Shown: positions 18,201-26,584, counted from the stretch's first letter. The stretch is 64,000 bases of DNA from Janthinobacterium sp. 344 (GCF_900112025.1 NZ_FOKL01000009.1:124001-188000), one strand, 5' to 3'. The notes: generated from the sequence alone by a model not told the origin. A program made the numbers and translations.

Positions 18201-20981
18201 CACCGTGAACTTGAAGGCGTCCTTGCTCAAGGCCCAGGCGTCGGGCTTGATGCCGATCACAACATTCGATGGCCACAGCGGCACGCGCGTGGCGACCGAG
18301 GCCGTCTCGCCATTTGCATCCTGGAAAGCCATTTCCGCCACCAGGTCGCGCGGCGTGGACAGCTGCGGCAACTGGTCGATGACGATGCGCGCGCCGCCTG
18401 CCTTGTCCAGATTCAGGTTCTGCGTGCGCGCCGCCGTGGCGCCGGCACCGCCACTGCCTTCATCCTGCCACTCGCCCTCCTCGTCGTCGTAGCCCGTGCC
18501 CTGTTTGACGAGTCCTTCCTTCACGTCGCCATTGCTGAAGCTATAGTCGGGATAATCGGCAAACGTCACGCTCTTGTCTTGCAGCACGGTGCGCAGCTTG
18601 ACAGGCGCATTCGTGGCCGCGCCGCCGGCCAGGTAGGTGATCTGCGCGTCGAGGGCCAGCTGTTTCGCCTGCACGGCGGGCGCTTTCGGTCCCTGCAGCA
18701 CGGCTTTCATGGTCGGCACGCGGAACGCTTCGACACGGAAACTGCCGGACGGCCGGCCCGCCATCGTCACGCTGTATTCGCCCTGCTTGGCGTCGGCGGG
18801 AATGAGCCAGTCGCTTTCCGCCGTGCCGCCGGCCGACCAGCGCAGCGGCAACTGGTAATTCTGGTCGCTGCCCTGGTGCGTGATGACGACGGAGGTGGCG
18901 CTGCCGGGGCCGTTATTCTTGTCGACCAGGCTCAAGCCTTCGGCCGTGTGCTTGCGAATAAAGTGCTTCATGTGCACGGTTTCGCCGGCGCGCAGCAAGG
19001 TGCGGTCGAATACGGTGGCCAGCAAGGTGTTGTCGGCCCGCGTGTCGTCCGTGGGCAAGTTGAAGCGCCACGCTTCGATGCCGCCCACCCAGTCCGACAG
19101 GGTAAACGTCATGTCGCCGCCGCTGCGCGCACTGATGAAGTAGCGGTTGTTGTTCTTGCAGCTGGAAGCGGCCAGCTCGCCGGGAATGCGCGCCACGCCG
19201 TCGCCGCCCGTGGCGCCTTGCCACAGCAGCTTGCCGGCGCAGTCGCGCACGGCCACCTGCGCCTTGGCGACAGGCGCGCCCTTGTCCAGCGTCGTCACCC
19301 ACACGAGCGACGATTGCGCGCCGTGCTTGAAGTGGGCCGCCAGGTTCGTCACCAGCGCGGCCGTGCGGATATACGCGGTGGTCGGCTTGCCCAGCAGCAC
19401 CTTGCCGAGGATGGGGCTGGCCAGCTCGACCACATAAAAGCCCGGCTTTTGCAGCGGAATGCCGATCACTTCAAAGGTCTTGCTGCCCTCGGGACGCGGC
19501 AGGCTGATCGGGCGGGTGCCGGCGGCGTCGGCCAGCACGGATTTGCTCATGTTGCCCGCATACTGGGCATACGGCTGCCAATACTCTCCTCCGTCGCCAT
19601 GGCCGGCCAGGCGCTGCATCCACTCGATGACGAACTTGTCGTCATTGTCGGCTACGCGCAAGGTGGCGCCCGTGGCGGCGGCGGATGGCCGGGACACTTC
19701 CTTGCCCGACAGCACAGGCTCGATATTGCGCACGGTAACGGGCAGCAAGCCGTCGCCCTTGGCTTCGATGATGCCGAACGGGGCCGGAAACTTCAGCAGC
19801 GGCGGCTGTTCGCCCGTGCGCACCGTCATGGGAAAGCGGGCGCGGTTGAGCAGGATGCGGCCCGCATCATCGGTCAGCTTCGGCGGCAGCGCCAGCACGA
19901 AACTGGCTTGCACGGGGAAGGGGCCATGGAAGGTGGCATCGTTCAAAAATTCGGCCTTTTCCTCCTCCTTCGCAATCGTCGGCGCATATGTCTTGCCGCC
20001 CCCCGTCAGGGTCATGGCGCGCACCAGCGATGCTTTCACGGGCGCGGAAAACTGCACGCGCATGGGCAGGAACGGGATGCACTGCTCCTTCGGATTGCTG
20101 CGCTCGCAGCTGAACCTGGCCGTGAAATCGGGCCGCGTCTTGAAATGCAGGCTCTGCGCCTTGTCCGTGGCGATGCCGCTGGCGCTGGCGATGCCCTCGC
20201 CCCACACGAGCGACACCTTGGCGTTGGCGGGAAAGCTGCGCTTGCATTGCAGCACGGTCACAGGCAGCGGCGGCGCGCCCTTGCTGGCCACGGGCATGCC
20301 CACTTTCCACACCACGCCACGCTTCTTGAAATACACGGTCAGGTAGCGGTCGACAAAATTCTTGCGCAGAGCCAGGACTTGTTCCAGCTCCTTGCCCACA
20401 AGCTGCCGCACGGGAATTTTTTCATTGATGCCATCGGCGCGGCAATAGGCATGCGCGGCCACGCTGGCCTCGTTCGGCGCGGCATCGAGGCCCAGCACGA
20501 AGATCTGGTTCTCATCGATATACGGCTGGCCGTCATACGGCATGGACTCGACGATGGCCGGTCCGCCCGTGGAAAAGCGGTAGGCCGCCGTGCCCTGCAG
20601 CGGCTGGCCCGCCAGGTCCTTCAGGCCTGGTTTCAAGCTGAAGCTGCAGGCCACGCCGGCCGGCAAGTCGCGCTCGAAATCGTAGTTCCAGTTGCGCTCG
20701 TCGGCCCAGCGCCCCGCGCCCGCCACCACGGCCGGCTCGGCCTTGCCGCAATCGATGGCGAACGGCGCGGCCAGCGCCATGTCGCCGAAGGGCACCATCG
20801 GCGTGGCGAACTGGGCGCGCACCTGGCGCACGGCCTTGACCGTGCCGCTGGGCGAAAACAGGGCGACGCCGCTGTCGGCCGAAGCGGGCAATGCCGTCGC
20901 CAGCGACAGCAGCAGCGCACAGGCGCCCGACAGTGCCAGCGTTGGGAACGTGAAAGGGAACAGGCGGAAAGTCGTGGGCAC
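15240..20981 (-). CDS. yfhM: Bacterial alpha-2-macroglobulin (protease trap)
   Basis: A 1913-residue periplasmic protein. The thioester motif is present as AYPYTCFEQNTSK, with Cys1461 and Gln1464 able to form the internal bond that captures attacking proteases. I start it at GTG 20981 (followed by PTTFRLF), because a perfect AAGGAGT SD lies six bases upstream; an ATG 24 codons earlier has no comparable site. The N-terminus is then a signal peptide ending ALPASA, with no lipobox, so the protein should be soluble in the periplasm, unlike lipid-anchored relatives. It is co-transcribed with pbpC (4-bp overlap). Confidence 0.88.
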   Translation of the reverse strand: MPTTFRLFPFTFPTLALSGACALLLSLATALPASADSGVALFSPSGTVKAVRQVRAQFATPMVPFGDMALAAPFAIDCGKAEPAVVAGAGRWADERNWNYDFERDLPAGVACSFSLKPGLKDLAGQPLQGTAAYRFSTGGPAIVESMPYDGQPYIDENQIFVLGLDAAPNEASVAAHAYCRADGINEKIPVRQLVGKELEQVLALRKNFVDRYLTVYFKKRGVVWKVGMPVASKGAPPLPVTVLQCKRSFPANAKVSLVWGEGIASASGIATDKAQSLHFKTRPDFTARFSCERSNPKEQCIPFLPMRVQFSAPVKASLVRAMTLTGGGKTYAPTIAKEEEKAEFLNDATFHGPFPVQASFVLALPPKLTDDAGRILLNRARFPMTVRTGEQPPLLKFPAPFGIIEAKGDGLLPVTVRNIEPVLSGKEVSRPSAAATGATLRVADNDDKFVIEWMQRLAGHGDGGEYWQPYAQYAGNMSKSVLADAAGTRPISLPRPEGSKTFEVIGIPLQKPGFYVVELASPILGKVLLGKPTTAYIRTAALVTNLAAHFKHGAQSSLVWVTTLDKGAPVAKAQVAVRDCAGKLLWQGATGGDGVARIPGELAASSCKNNNRYFISARSGGDMTFTLSDWVGGIEAWRFNLPTDDTRADNTLLATVFDRTLLRAGETVHMKHFIRKHTAEGLSLVDKNNGPGSATSVVITHQGSDQNYQLPLRWSAGGTAESDWLIPADAKQGEYSVTMAGRPSGSFRVEAFRVPTMKAVLQGPKAPAVQAKQLALDAQITYLAGGAATNAPVKLRTVLQDKSVTFADYPDYSFSNGDVKEGLVKQGTGYDDEEGEWQDEGSGGAGATAARTQNLNLDKAGGARIVIDQLPQLSTPRDLVAEMAFQDANGETASVATRVPLWPSNVVIGIKPDAWALSKDAFKFTVVVLGTDGKPVANAPVAVDFFQRNSYSHRRRLIGGFYAYENSSEVVKLGPACNGKTDNKGLLICDVKAPASGNLILRARTQDGAGNAAVANRETWVAGSGDWWFNVSDNDRIDVLPEKKRYEPGQEASLQVRMPFRSGTALITVEREGILDTYVRQLDGREPVVKIPVKPNYAPNVYVSVFVVRGRVDGVQPTALVDLGKPAYKMGIAPLNVGWQAHELNVLVVSDKEVYKTRDRAEVSVRVRRADGKPLPAGAEVALAAVDTGLLELMPNESWKLLDTMMAQRSLQVETATAQMQVIGKRHFGRKAFPAGGGGGKGASRELFDTLLFWKATVKLDAKGEASVQVPLNDSLTGFRIVAIASAGKELFGTGSTDIRSSQDLILMSGLPTLVREGDQLRAGFTVRNTSAAALNVELNATAAGKALPRQSLTLAAGEARETGWDYQVPLGAASLVWEIGAKAGSHTDKLKITQKVGQATPVRTYQATLLQIEKPTNMSVQMPAGALPGRGGIQTSFVAKLGGELPGVREYMAAYPYTCFEQNTSKAIALQDQEAWNKLAASLPAYLDGDGMLKYFPIMEQGSDSLTAYVLSATKEAGYAIPEQTKNRMEEALTAFVQGRIVRHSALPTTDLAVRKLAALEALSRSNKVPPDALESISINPNLWPTSAVIDWSLLLQRTPSLARRDALLAEAQQILRSRLNFQGTTMGFSTERKDNWWWLMVSGDVNANRLLLAVMDDPAWKDDIGRLVRGSMGRQKKGRWDTTVANAWGTLAIAKFSAKFESTPVTGASAVKLGGDTQALVWNGAAKVGPVLQAWPKGIDTLGLAHSGTGKPWATVQSLAAIPLKAPVSSGYTIRKTITPVEQKTAGAWSRGDVYRVRLDLSAQADMSWVVVDDPIPASATVLGNGLGRDSQLLTAGEKSTGWVWPTFEERAFDAFRAYYAFVPKGNWSVEYTVRLNNAGEFSLPATRIEAMYSPEMFGESPNATVKVGR

Positions 20982-21459
20982 GAAGTGACTCCTTGATGAA
21001 AAGTGGCGGAGCTGGCTGCGGCGTGTAAAAGTTGCCCAGGAGAAGCCCGGCAATTCAACAGAACGCGGCAGGATTACAACATCAATGTAATATTAGTTAT
21101 CAAGCTCATCATTGTTGCTAATATACAGTGGCAAGCTGGTAACAAGTCGTACGATTGCCCGTGCCGCCACTCCATGAAATCGGGAAGGGATGGCAAAAAA
21201 TGAGCTTCGGGCCAATTAGTTTTTTTCAACATCGCAGTATTTGTCGTGAATCTGCAACACTATTGATATACAACAATGCTTTGTGCGCCAGCGCACCGAC
21301 CACTGGAACCTGGAACCGTATTCTCTAGTCCAACAGCAGTGCATTTATGACAAAAGAACGCACCTGGAATTGTTGTCCATCTTCTTAGCAATAGCACGCG
21401 CAGCAAGATGTGGCATTGATGCAGTAGAGAAAATCTCTTATCAACGTTGGGAGTTACTT
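20982..21459. other. Long AT-rich intergenic region before ompA-like gene
   Basis: A 478-bp gap between divergent genes, much AT-richer than the neighbours. It must hold the promoter of the alpha-2-macroglobulin operon and that of the OmpA-like gene. A Crp/Fnr-type dyad at 21282-21297 with a -10-like TATTCT (21319-21324) predicts a start near 21331 and an untranslated leader of about 130 bases. I see no ORF worth calling. Confidence 0.55.
21282..21297 (+). promoter_or_regulatory. Crp/Fnr-type dyad with class II promoter (site a)
   Basis: TGTGCG-CCAG-CGCACC. A -10-like hexamer TATTCT begins at 21319, 29.5 bp from the dyad centre, putting the dyad at -41.5. It would drive the OmpA-like gene at 21460. 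Other copies of the dyad in this window share this geometry. Confidence 0.55.
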
Positions 21460-22488
21460 GTGAATAATCTAAAAAAAATCGCCGTTGCCGCCGCAGTCCT
21501 GTGCTCCGCCCTCGGCGCACAGGCCCAGGAAATCAACCCATCCTGGTATATTCAACCTAGCATCAATGCTATGAAACCGGATTCGGATTTCTCCACCGAT
21601 AAAACGGGCTATGGCGCTGGCTTGCGTTTTGGTAAGCCAGTTTCGCAAGACTGGGACGTACAACTGGGTACCACGTATGCCCGTTCCAAAGATGGCGGTC
21701 GCCGCTACCAGCAAAATACGCTGGGCATCGATGGCTTGTACATGTTCAACCGCGATCCTTCGTTCAGCCCCTTCGTGGTGGTTGGCGCGGGCATGCAGCG
21801 CGACAAGGACACCGGCCCCCTGGGCGAACGCAGCAAGAGCTCGCCGTACGTGAACCTGGGCCTGGGCTTCCAGAGCAAGCTCAGCGATCAATGGTCGACC
21901 CAGGTCGATGTGCGCAACGTGCACGGTTTCCTGCGTGGCAACACGTTTGACCAAAGCAAGTCCAGCAACTGGTATGTCAACGTGGGCCTGAACTACGCCT
22001 TCGACAAACCGCCAACACCGGCAGCTCCACCGCCGCCACCGCCGCCAGTGCGTGAAGAAGTCGTCGTGGTCGTGCCGCCACCACCACCGCCACCACCGCC
22101 ACCACGCTTTGAAAAAGTGACGATGTCGGCGACGGAACTGTTCGCGTTCGACAGTGCCAAGCTGGGCCCGACACAGACCAAGCTCGACGAAATCGCCCGC
22201 GTGCTGAATGCGGCGCCGGACGTCAACAACGTCGTCATCAGTGGTTATGCCGACCGAATCGGTTCGCCGAAGTACAACCTGAAACTGTCGCAGCAGCGCG
22301 CTGATGCAGTCAAGGAGTACCTGGTATCCAAGGGCGTGGCCGCGAACCGTCTGACGGCCGAAGGCAAGGGCTCCACCAATCCAGTCGTCACTTGCGATAA
22401 CAAGAAACGTGCTGACCTGATCAAGTGCCTGGAACCTAACCGTCGCGTTGAAGTCGAGCAAATCACCATCGAACGCCGCGTACAGTAA
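21460..22488 (+). CDS. OmpA-family outer-membrane protein
   Basis: A 342-residue protein: signal peptide (ending GAQAQ), an eight-stranded-barrel-like domain of about 165 residues with alternating aromatic strands, a long proline linker (two runs of seven to ten Pro around residues 187-220) and a C-terminal OmpA peptidoglycan-binding domain (FAFDSAKLGPTQTKLDE; ISGYADRIGSPKYNLKLSQQRA; EPNRRVEVE). It starts at GTG 21460, six bases after GGGAG. It links the outer membrane to the wall. It stands alone between a long regulated leader and a strong terminator. Confidence 0.88.
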   Translation: MNNLKKIAVAAAVLCSALGAQAQEINPSWYIQPSINAMKPDSDFSTDKTGYGAGLRFGKPVSQDWDVQLGTTYARSKDGGRRYQQNTLGIDGLYMFNRDPSFSPFVVVGAGMQRDKDTGPLGERSKSSPYVNLGLGFQSKLSDQWSTQVDVRNVHGFLRGNTFDQSKSSNWYVNVGLNYAFDKPPTPAAPPPPPPPVREEVVVVVPPPPPPPPPPRFEKVTMSATELFAFDSAKLGPTQTKLDEIARVLNAAPDVNNVVISGYADRIGSPKYNLKLSQQRADAVKEYLVSKGVAANRLTAEGKGSTNPVVTCDNKKRADLIKCLEPNRRVEVEQITIERRVQ

Positions 22489-22524
22489 GCTGCACCAGTG
22501 GTACGCCACTAGGTAATACGCGTT

Positions 22525-22551
22525 AAAAAAGGGGCTGCGGCCCCTTTTTTT
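22525..22551 (+). terminator. Rho-independent terminator
   Basis: GGGGC (22531-22535) and GCCCC (22540-22544) form the stem core, flanked by six A before and seven T after, which extend the stem. It ends the OmpA-like transcript. Confidence 0.88.
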
Positions 22552-22565
22552 CATTGAAAGCCACC

Positions 22566-23513
22566 ATGAATTTCTCTACCCGCTACCCCAAACTGGCTGG
22601 CCTCGCCCCGTTCAGCAAACAGATGCGCAGCGTCATCGTCTGCTCCGTCACCGAGTGGCTGGAACACCGGGCCTCGAGCAAGGGCGCGGCCCTCGCCTAC
22701 TACACGCTGTTTTCCATCGCCCCCATCCTCGTGCTGGTGATCGCCATCGCCGGCTTTTTCTATGGCCCGGCCGCCGCGCGCGGCGAGCTGATGGGCCAAC
22801 TGCAAGGCCTGCTGGGCACGCAGGGCGCCGAGGCCATCCAGCTGGTGCTGGCCGGCGCCAAGAATCATGAACAGGGCCGTATCGCCACGCTCATCGCCAG
22901 CGCCCTGCTGCTGTTTGGCGCCACCAGCGTGTTTGCCGAACTCAAGGCCAGCCTCGATGAAATCTGGCAAGTGCCACCGCTGAAGGAAGCGGGCGCCTGG
23001 GACATGGTCCGCACGCGCTTGCTCTCGTTCGGGCTGGTGCTGGTGCTGGCGTTCCTGCTGATGGTGTCGCTGGTGGTCAACGCGGCCATGGCCATCCTTG
23101 CCAACTTCTGGGAAGGGGTGTGGAAAGATACGGCCGTGCTGTTTACCATCCTGTCGAACCTGATCGGCTTTGCCGTCATCGCCAGCCTGTTCGCCGTCAT
23201 CTATAAAATGCTGCCGCGCGTGCGCCTGTCGTGGCGCGACGTGCTGATCGGCGCCCTGGGCACGGCGTTCATGTTTTCACTGGGTAAATACGCGATTGGC
23301 GTGTATATCGGCAATAGTGGCGTGGCCAGCAGCTATGGCGCGGCCGGCTCGCTGGTGGCACTGCTGCTGTGGGTGTATTACTCGGCGCAGATCTTCTTCC
23401 TGGGCGCGGAATTCACGCGCCAGTTCGCCTTGCAGCTGGGCAGCATGAAGGACATGCCGAAGACGGAAGATGGCGACGTGCAGGTCAAGATCCTCAAGCG
23501 CCACCAGTCGTAA
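22566..23513 (+). CDS. YihY/UPF0761 (BrkB-like) inner-membrane protein
   Basis: A 315-residue integral membrane protein. SSKGAALAYYTLFSIAPILVLVIAIAGF near the N-terminus, the central SFGLVLVLAFLLMVSLVV, and AAGSLVALLLWVYYSAQIFFLGAEFTRQF near the C-terminus are characteristic of the YihY/BrkB family with about six membrane segments. The molecular function is not established; the old tRNA-processing name 'RNase BN' was a misassignment. It starts at ATG 22566, just after the upstream terminator, with a weak SD. Confidence 0.88.
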   Translation: MNFSTRYPKLAGLAPFSKQMRSVIVCSVTEWLEHRASSKGAALAYYTLFSIAPILVLVIAIAGFFYGPAAARGELMGQLQGLLGTQGAEAIQLVLAGAKNHEQGRIATLIASALLLFGATSVFAELKASLDEIWQVPPLKEAGAWDMVRTRLLSFGLVLVLAFLLMVSLVVNAAMAILANFWEGVWKDTAVLFTILSNLIGFAVIASLFAVIYKMLPRVRLSWRDVLIGALGTAFMFSLGKYAIGVYIGNSGVASSYGAAGSLVALLLWVYYSAQIFFLGAEFTRQFALQLGSMKDMPKTEDGDVQVKILKRHQS

Positions 23514-23533
23514 CAGCATTCTCCGCACGCAAC

Positions 23534-23560
23534 AACGGCGCCCGCGGGCGCCGTTTTCTT
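23534..23560. terminator. Terminator between convergent genes
   Basis: AACGGCGCCCG (23534-23544) pairs with CGGGCGCCGTT (23545-23555), a perfect 22-bp palindrome. TTTTCTTT follows on the plus strand, so it ends the YihY gene; the minus strand lacks a good T-run. Confidence 0.75.
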
Positions 23561-23573
23561 TGCGCGACGCCCA

Positions 23574-24770
23574 TTATTCGCCCAGCAGTTCGGCCACCAC
23601 TTCCATGCCCTGCACTCTTTCGGCGACGACTTTCACGATGACGATGATGGGCACGCCCAGCAGCAAGCCCCAGACGCCCCACAGCCAGCCCCAGAACAGC
23701 AGGCTGATGAAGACAGCCGTGGGATTCATGCGGGCGATGCGGCCCGTCATCCAGGTGGTCACGAACGTGCCCACCAGCGTGGCGATGGCCATCGACGTGC
23801 CCGTCACTAGCAAGACCATTTCCAGCGATTCGAACTGCAGGAAGGCCACCAGCCCCGTGGCGATGGTGATCAATAGCGGACCGAAGTACGGCATGATGTG
23901 CAGCAAGCCGGCCACGATGGCCCAGGCGCCCGCGTTTTCCAGGCCAATGATGCGCAGAGCGATCCACATCAGCAGCGCCAGCAAGCCATTCGTGACGAGC
24001 AGCATGAACATATAGTTCTGGATCGAGGTATTGATGTCTTCCAGGATATGCACGGTGACCTTCTTGCGGCTCAGCGACGGCCCCGTCAGCTTGACGAGCT
24101 TGCGCTTGAAGGTGTCGCCCGAGAGCAGCAGGAAAAACACCAGGAAGATGACCATGGTGGCCTGGCTGATGAAGCCCATCAGGCCCAGCGAACCGGCCCA
24201 GACCCAATCCATGATCTTGAAGTTGGGTGCGTCGGAGGCGGTGGCGCGGCGGTTGTTGCGGCGCGCTTCGGCGCCGGCGGCCACCTGCTCGATTTCATTG
24301 GCCACCGCCTGCATTTTCTGGAAGGTGCTGTTCTTGCCGCCCGTGTTGGCGGCGATCAGCCGCGACAGTTTATGCGTGGCGGCCGGCAATTCTTCGACGA
24401 TGGATTCAAATTCGCCCTGCACGCGCTCGACCATGACGATGGAACCGAACAGTATCAGTGCCGTGACGGCGGTGGCGCCGATGGCGCGCGGCACGCGGAT
24501 CTTTTCCAGCCAGGCGACGACGGGATTGAGGGTATAGGCAATGAAGATGCCAAAGATGACGGGAATGAGGAATTTCTGCGCCCACTGCAAGGCATAGATG
24601 AAACTGACAGTGGCGATGATGCCGAGCGCCAGGCCACGTGCATTGACATGCAGCGGCAGGCGCAAGGCGGGGTCCAACGGCTCCGCCGGCGTACCCGAAG
24701 GCGGGGTGACAGGCTCGAAAGGAACAGCCACAGCCGGATCGGGCGGGGCATCTGAAGGCTGGATATGCAT
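23574..24770 (-). CDS. AI-2E family transporter (PerM/YdiK-like), first copy
   Basis: A 398-residue membrane protein of the AI-2 exporter/PerM superfamily. After a polar, Pro-rich N-terminus it has the paired helices LGIIATVSFIYALQWAQKFLIPVIFGIFIAYTLNPVV, a helical soluble part (KNSTFQKMQAVANEIEQVA) and the late membrane block GAWAIVAGLLHIMPYFGPLLITIATGLVAFL. Substrates of this family vary widely and cannot be read here. It lies downstream of the BON-domain gene on the same strand, with a stable hairpin in between. A second, diverged member is at 52370. Confidence 0.85.
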   Translation of the reverse strand: MHIQPSDAPPDPAVAVPFEPVTPPSGTPAEPLDPALRLPLHVNARGLALGIIATVSFIYALQWAQKFLIPVIFGIFIAYTLNPVVAWLEKIRVPRAIGATAVTALILFGSIVMVERVQGEFESIVEELPAATHKLSRLIAANTGGKNSTFQKMQAVANEIEQVAAGAEARRNNRRATASDAPNFKIMDWVWAGSLGLMGFISQATMVIFLVFFLLLSGDTFKRKLVKLTGPSLSRKKVTVHILEDINTSIQNYMFMLLVTNGLLALLMWIALRIIGLENAGAWAIVAGLLHIMPYFGPLLITIATGLVAFLQFESLEMVLLVTGTSMAIATLVGTFVTTWMTGRIARMNPTAVFISLLFWGWLWGVWGLLLGVPIIVIVKVVAERVQGMEVVAELLGE

Positions 24771-24800
24771 GAGATTCCCGCTACGCTCGATGAAGGGCCA

Positions 24801-24827
24801 CAGCGCCGGCCCGAAGGCCGGACGCTG
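24801..24827 (-). promoter_or_regulatory. Stable UUCG-loop hairpin between BON gene and AI-2E gene
   Basis: On the minus strand, CAGCG + CCGGCC-type arms close a TTCG tetraloop (arms 24801-24811 and 24816-24827, with one bulged base). C(UUCG)G is an exceptionally stable RNA loop. There is no T-run. It may be a 3' end processed or stabilised behind the BON transcript, or a partial rho-type terminator. Confidence 0.5.
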
Positions 24828-24842
24828 CGGCAGGCCTTGCCA

Positions 24843-25154
24843 TTACTTGACGCGGATATCGTTTTTCACCGATTTCACGCCCTTGACGCCGCGGGCGATT
24901 TCGCCTGCTTTGGCTGCGTCCGCTGGCTGGGCAACGAAGCCGCTCAGCTGAACCACGCCCTTGAAGGTTTCAACGTTGATTTCCGTCGATTTCAGGGTTG
25001 GCTCGTTGAAGATGCTGGCTTTGACTTTCGTCGTGATGGCCGCGTCGTCGATGTATTCGCCCGTGCCTTCCTTGGTCGGGGTGGAGGCGCAACCTGCAAC
25101 AGCGAACAGGGAAGCAACGAAGAGGCCGGTAGCGATCGATTTAGTGAATTTCAT
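24843..25154 (-). CDS. BON-domain lipoprotein (OsmY-like)
   Basis: A 103-residue lipoprotein: lipobox AVAGC, then one BON domain (DDAAITTKVKASIFNEPTLKSTEINVETFKGVVQLSGFV; VKGVKSVKNDIRVK). It starts at ATG 25154, with AAGGA seven bases upstream. BON proteins bind membranes or phospholipid surfaces and are typical of osmotic and envelope stress responses. It heads a block of stress-type genes. Its own promoter has a good -10 (TATAAG near 25206), but no copy of the dyad seen at neighbouring genes. Confidence 0.88.
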   Translation of the reverse strand: MKFTKSIATGLFVASLFAVAGCASTPTKEGTGEYIDDAAITTKVKASIFNEPTLKSTEINVETFKGVVQLSGFVAQPADAAKAGEIARGVKGVKSVKNDIRVK

Positions 25155-25236
25155 GGTTTTTTCCTTAGGAGTGGTCAATCAATGTGCTCACAATGAGCTT
25201 CTTATACCAATTTGATTACAGCGCGCCGCGAGGCGG

Positions 25237-25803
25237 TCAGTAGCCAAACTGGGTTTTTGCAGCCTTGATGCAGTCATCCTTGGCTGCGCCGGCTAATGCA
25301 TCGCATTTTTCTGTTGCGACCTTGTACTCGGCTTTTCTTTTTGCTTCACGCGCATCGCTGCGCGCTTCGATGACTTTCTTGTCCGCCTTGGCGTCGGCCA
25401 GGGCCGCCACCTTGGTGGACTTGGCCAGCTTGACGCAGACATCCTTGTCGTTGCCCGTCAGCGCATTGCAGCGCGCCAGGTCGACGTCGTAGTTGGCATC
25501 GGCAATCTTGATGCGCGCCTTGGTGTAGGCCCGCAGGGTATTCGTGTACTGCGCTTGCGCCACGGCTTCATCGTAGGTGCGCACGGCCTTCGCTTCGGCG
25601 ATGCAGACATCCTTCGGGTTGCCCGTGATTTTTTCGCATTCGGCGTGCGCCAGCTTGTAATTCAGTGCCGCTTGTTCATTGGCTGCCTTGTAGGCCGCTT
25701 TCGCTTCCGGCGTGGCCGCAAAGGCTGAGCCGCCCCATGCGGCGCATGCCAGGCTGACGAGGATGGCGGCGTACAACTTGTTCTTCTGGATATTCTTATT
25801 CAT
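25237..25803 (-). CDS. Periplasmic C-x10-C repeat protein
   Basis: A 188-residue exported protein (signal peptide ending GSAFA), starting at ATG 25803 with GGGAG six bases upstream. It is Ala/Lys-rich and helical. Three repeats each carry a cysteine pair ten residues apart, as in CEKITGNPKDVC, CNALTGNDKDVC and CDALAGAAKDDC, each followed by [IV]-x-x-A-K. The pattern suggests helical hairpins each closed by a disulfide. I do not recognise the family. The small protein at 26782 carries the same motif once. A dyad and -10-like hexamer lie upstream (site b). Confidence 0.7.
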   Translation of the reverse strand: MNKNIQKNKLYAAILVSLACAAWGGSAFAATPEAKAAYKAANEQAALNYKLAHAECEKITGNPKDVCIAEAKAVRTYDEAVAQAQYTNTLRAYTKARIKIADANYDVDLARCNALTGNDKDVCVKLAKSTKVAALADAKADKKVIEARSDAREAKRKAEYKVATEKCDALAGAAKDDCIKAAKTQFGY

Positions 25804-25877
25804 TTGCTGCTCCCTGGTGGTGTCAAGCATGTCTGCTTGGCATGACTACCGTTTTACGTGGATAGTCGGCCCCCTTC

Positions 25878-25893
25878 TGTACGCTGCCGTACA
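25878..25893 (-). promoter_or_regulatory. Crp/Fnr-type dyad (site b)
   Basis: A perfect 6+6 dyad, TGTACG-GCAG-CGTACA on the minus strand. A -10-like TAAAAC begins at 25856, 29.5 bp from the centre. It faces the C-x10-C repeat gene at 25803. The sequence is identical to site i at 36670. Confidence 0.6.
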
Positions 25894-25992
25894 CAAGCCA
25901 TTATTTTTGAATCCAGGAGACAGAACGGGAGAAATAACAACGTTTTGGCGAAAATCCCGCACTGCCGTGACCGGTCCGGCAGAAAATAAGTA

Positions 25993-26008
25993 CGTGCGGC
26001 AGCGTACA
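25993..26008 (+). promoter_or_regulatory. Crp/Fnr-type dyad (site c)
   Basis: CGTGCG-GCAG-CGTACA, one mismatch from symmetry. A -10-like TAAGAT begins at 26030, 29.5 bp from the centre. It faces the glycine-zipper gene at 26069. Confidence 0.6.
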
Positions 26009-26068
26009 GACCGGGACCATGGGCGTGACTAAGATGGAATCACACCCTCACCTCGTCAGGAGAATAAA

Positions 26069-26515
26069 ATGAAAACCAATGCCACCTTGGCTGCACTGAT
26101 GCTCGCCGCCACCGCCGTTCTGAGCGGTTGCGCCACCGGTCCATCCCAGTCACAACAGTACTATCCGGCCAACCAGCCTGAATCCGCCATGTACGGCACC
26201 ATCGATTCCATCCAGATGGTGCAAGGCGGCGGCCAGACCAGCGGCGCCGGCGCCGTGGTCGGCGGCATCGCCGGTGCATTGCTGGGCAACACCATCGGTT
26301 CGGGCGGCGGCCGCACGGCAGCCACCGTGGCCGGCGCCGTCGCTGGCGGCGTGGTCGGCAACCAGGTGGAAGGCCGCAGGCAGCAGGCGCAGAACTACCA
26401 GATTAGCGTGCGCCTGGACAACGGCGAATACCGCACCGTGGTACAGGACAGCGCCGTTGACCTGCGCCCTGGCAACCGCGTGCGCGTCGTTGACGGCCGC
26501 GTCTACCGTTATTAA
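26069..26515 (+). CDS. Glycine-zipper outer-membrane lipoprotein (SlyB/PcP-like)
   Basis: A 148-residue lipoprotein: lipobox LSGC, then a glycine-zipper 2TM domain (GAGAVVGGIAGALLGNTIG; AATVAGAVAGGVVGNQVEG), then a basic C-terminal beta part (ISVRLDNGEYRTVVQDSA; GNRVRVVDGRVYRY). SlyB-type proteins form stabilising oligomers in the outer membrane under stress. AGGAG precedes the ATG. Two further genes (26585, 26782) follow on the same strand. Its C-terminal domain resembles that of the protein at 35536, so the two are paralogues. Confidence 0.85.
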   Translation: MKTNATLAALMLAATAVLSGCATGPSQSQQYYPANQPESAMYGTIDSIQMVQGGGQTSGAGAVVGGIAGALLGNTIGSGGGRTAATVAGAVAGGVVGNQVEGRRQQAQNYQISVRLDNGEYRTVVQDSAVDLRPGNRVRVVDGRVYRY

Positions 26516-26584
26516 TTCCATTCACGGCGCCTCCCAGCAGGCTGCCGGCACATTGCATCAGCTGCACGAAAACAAGGAGATACC

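Noticed and set aside
16344..20996. A 1550-codon open frame antisense to the alpha-2-macroglobulin gene
   Set aside because: Its translation is His/Arg/Gly-rich low-complexity sequence typical of the frame opposite a GC3-biased gene; no SD, domain or signal. Similar antisense frames at 38004-40829, 1338-3308, 4801-6420 and 9020-10831 were dropped for the same reason.
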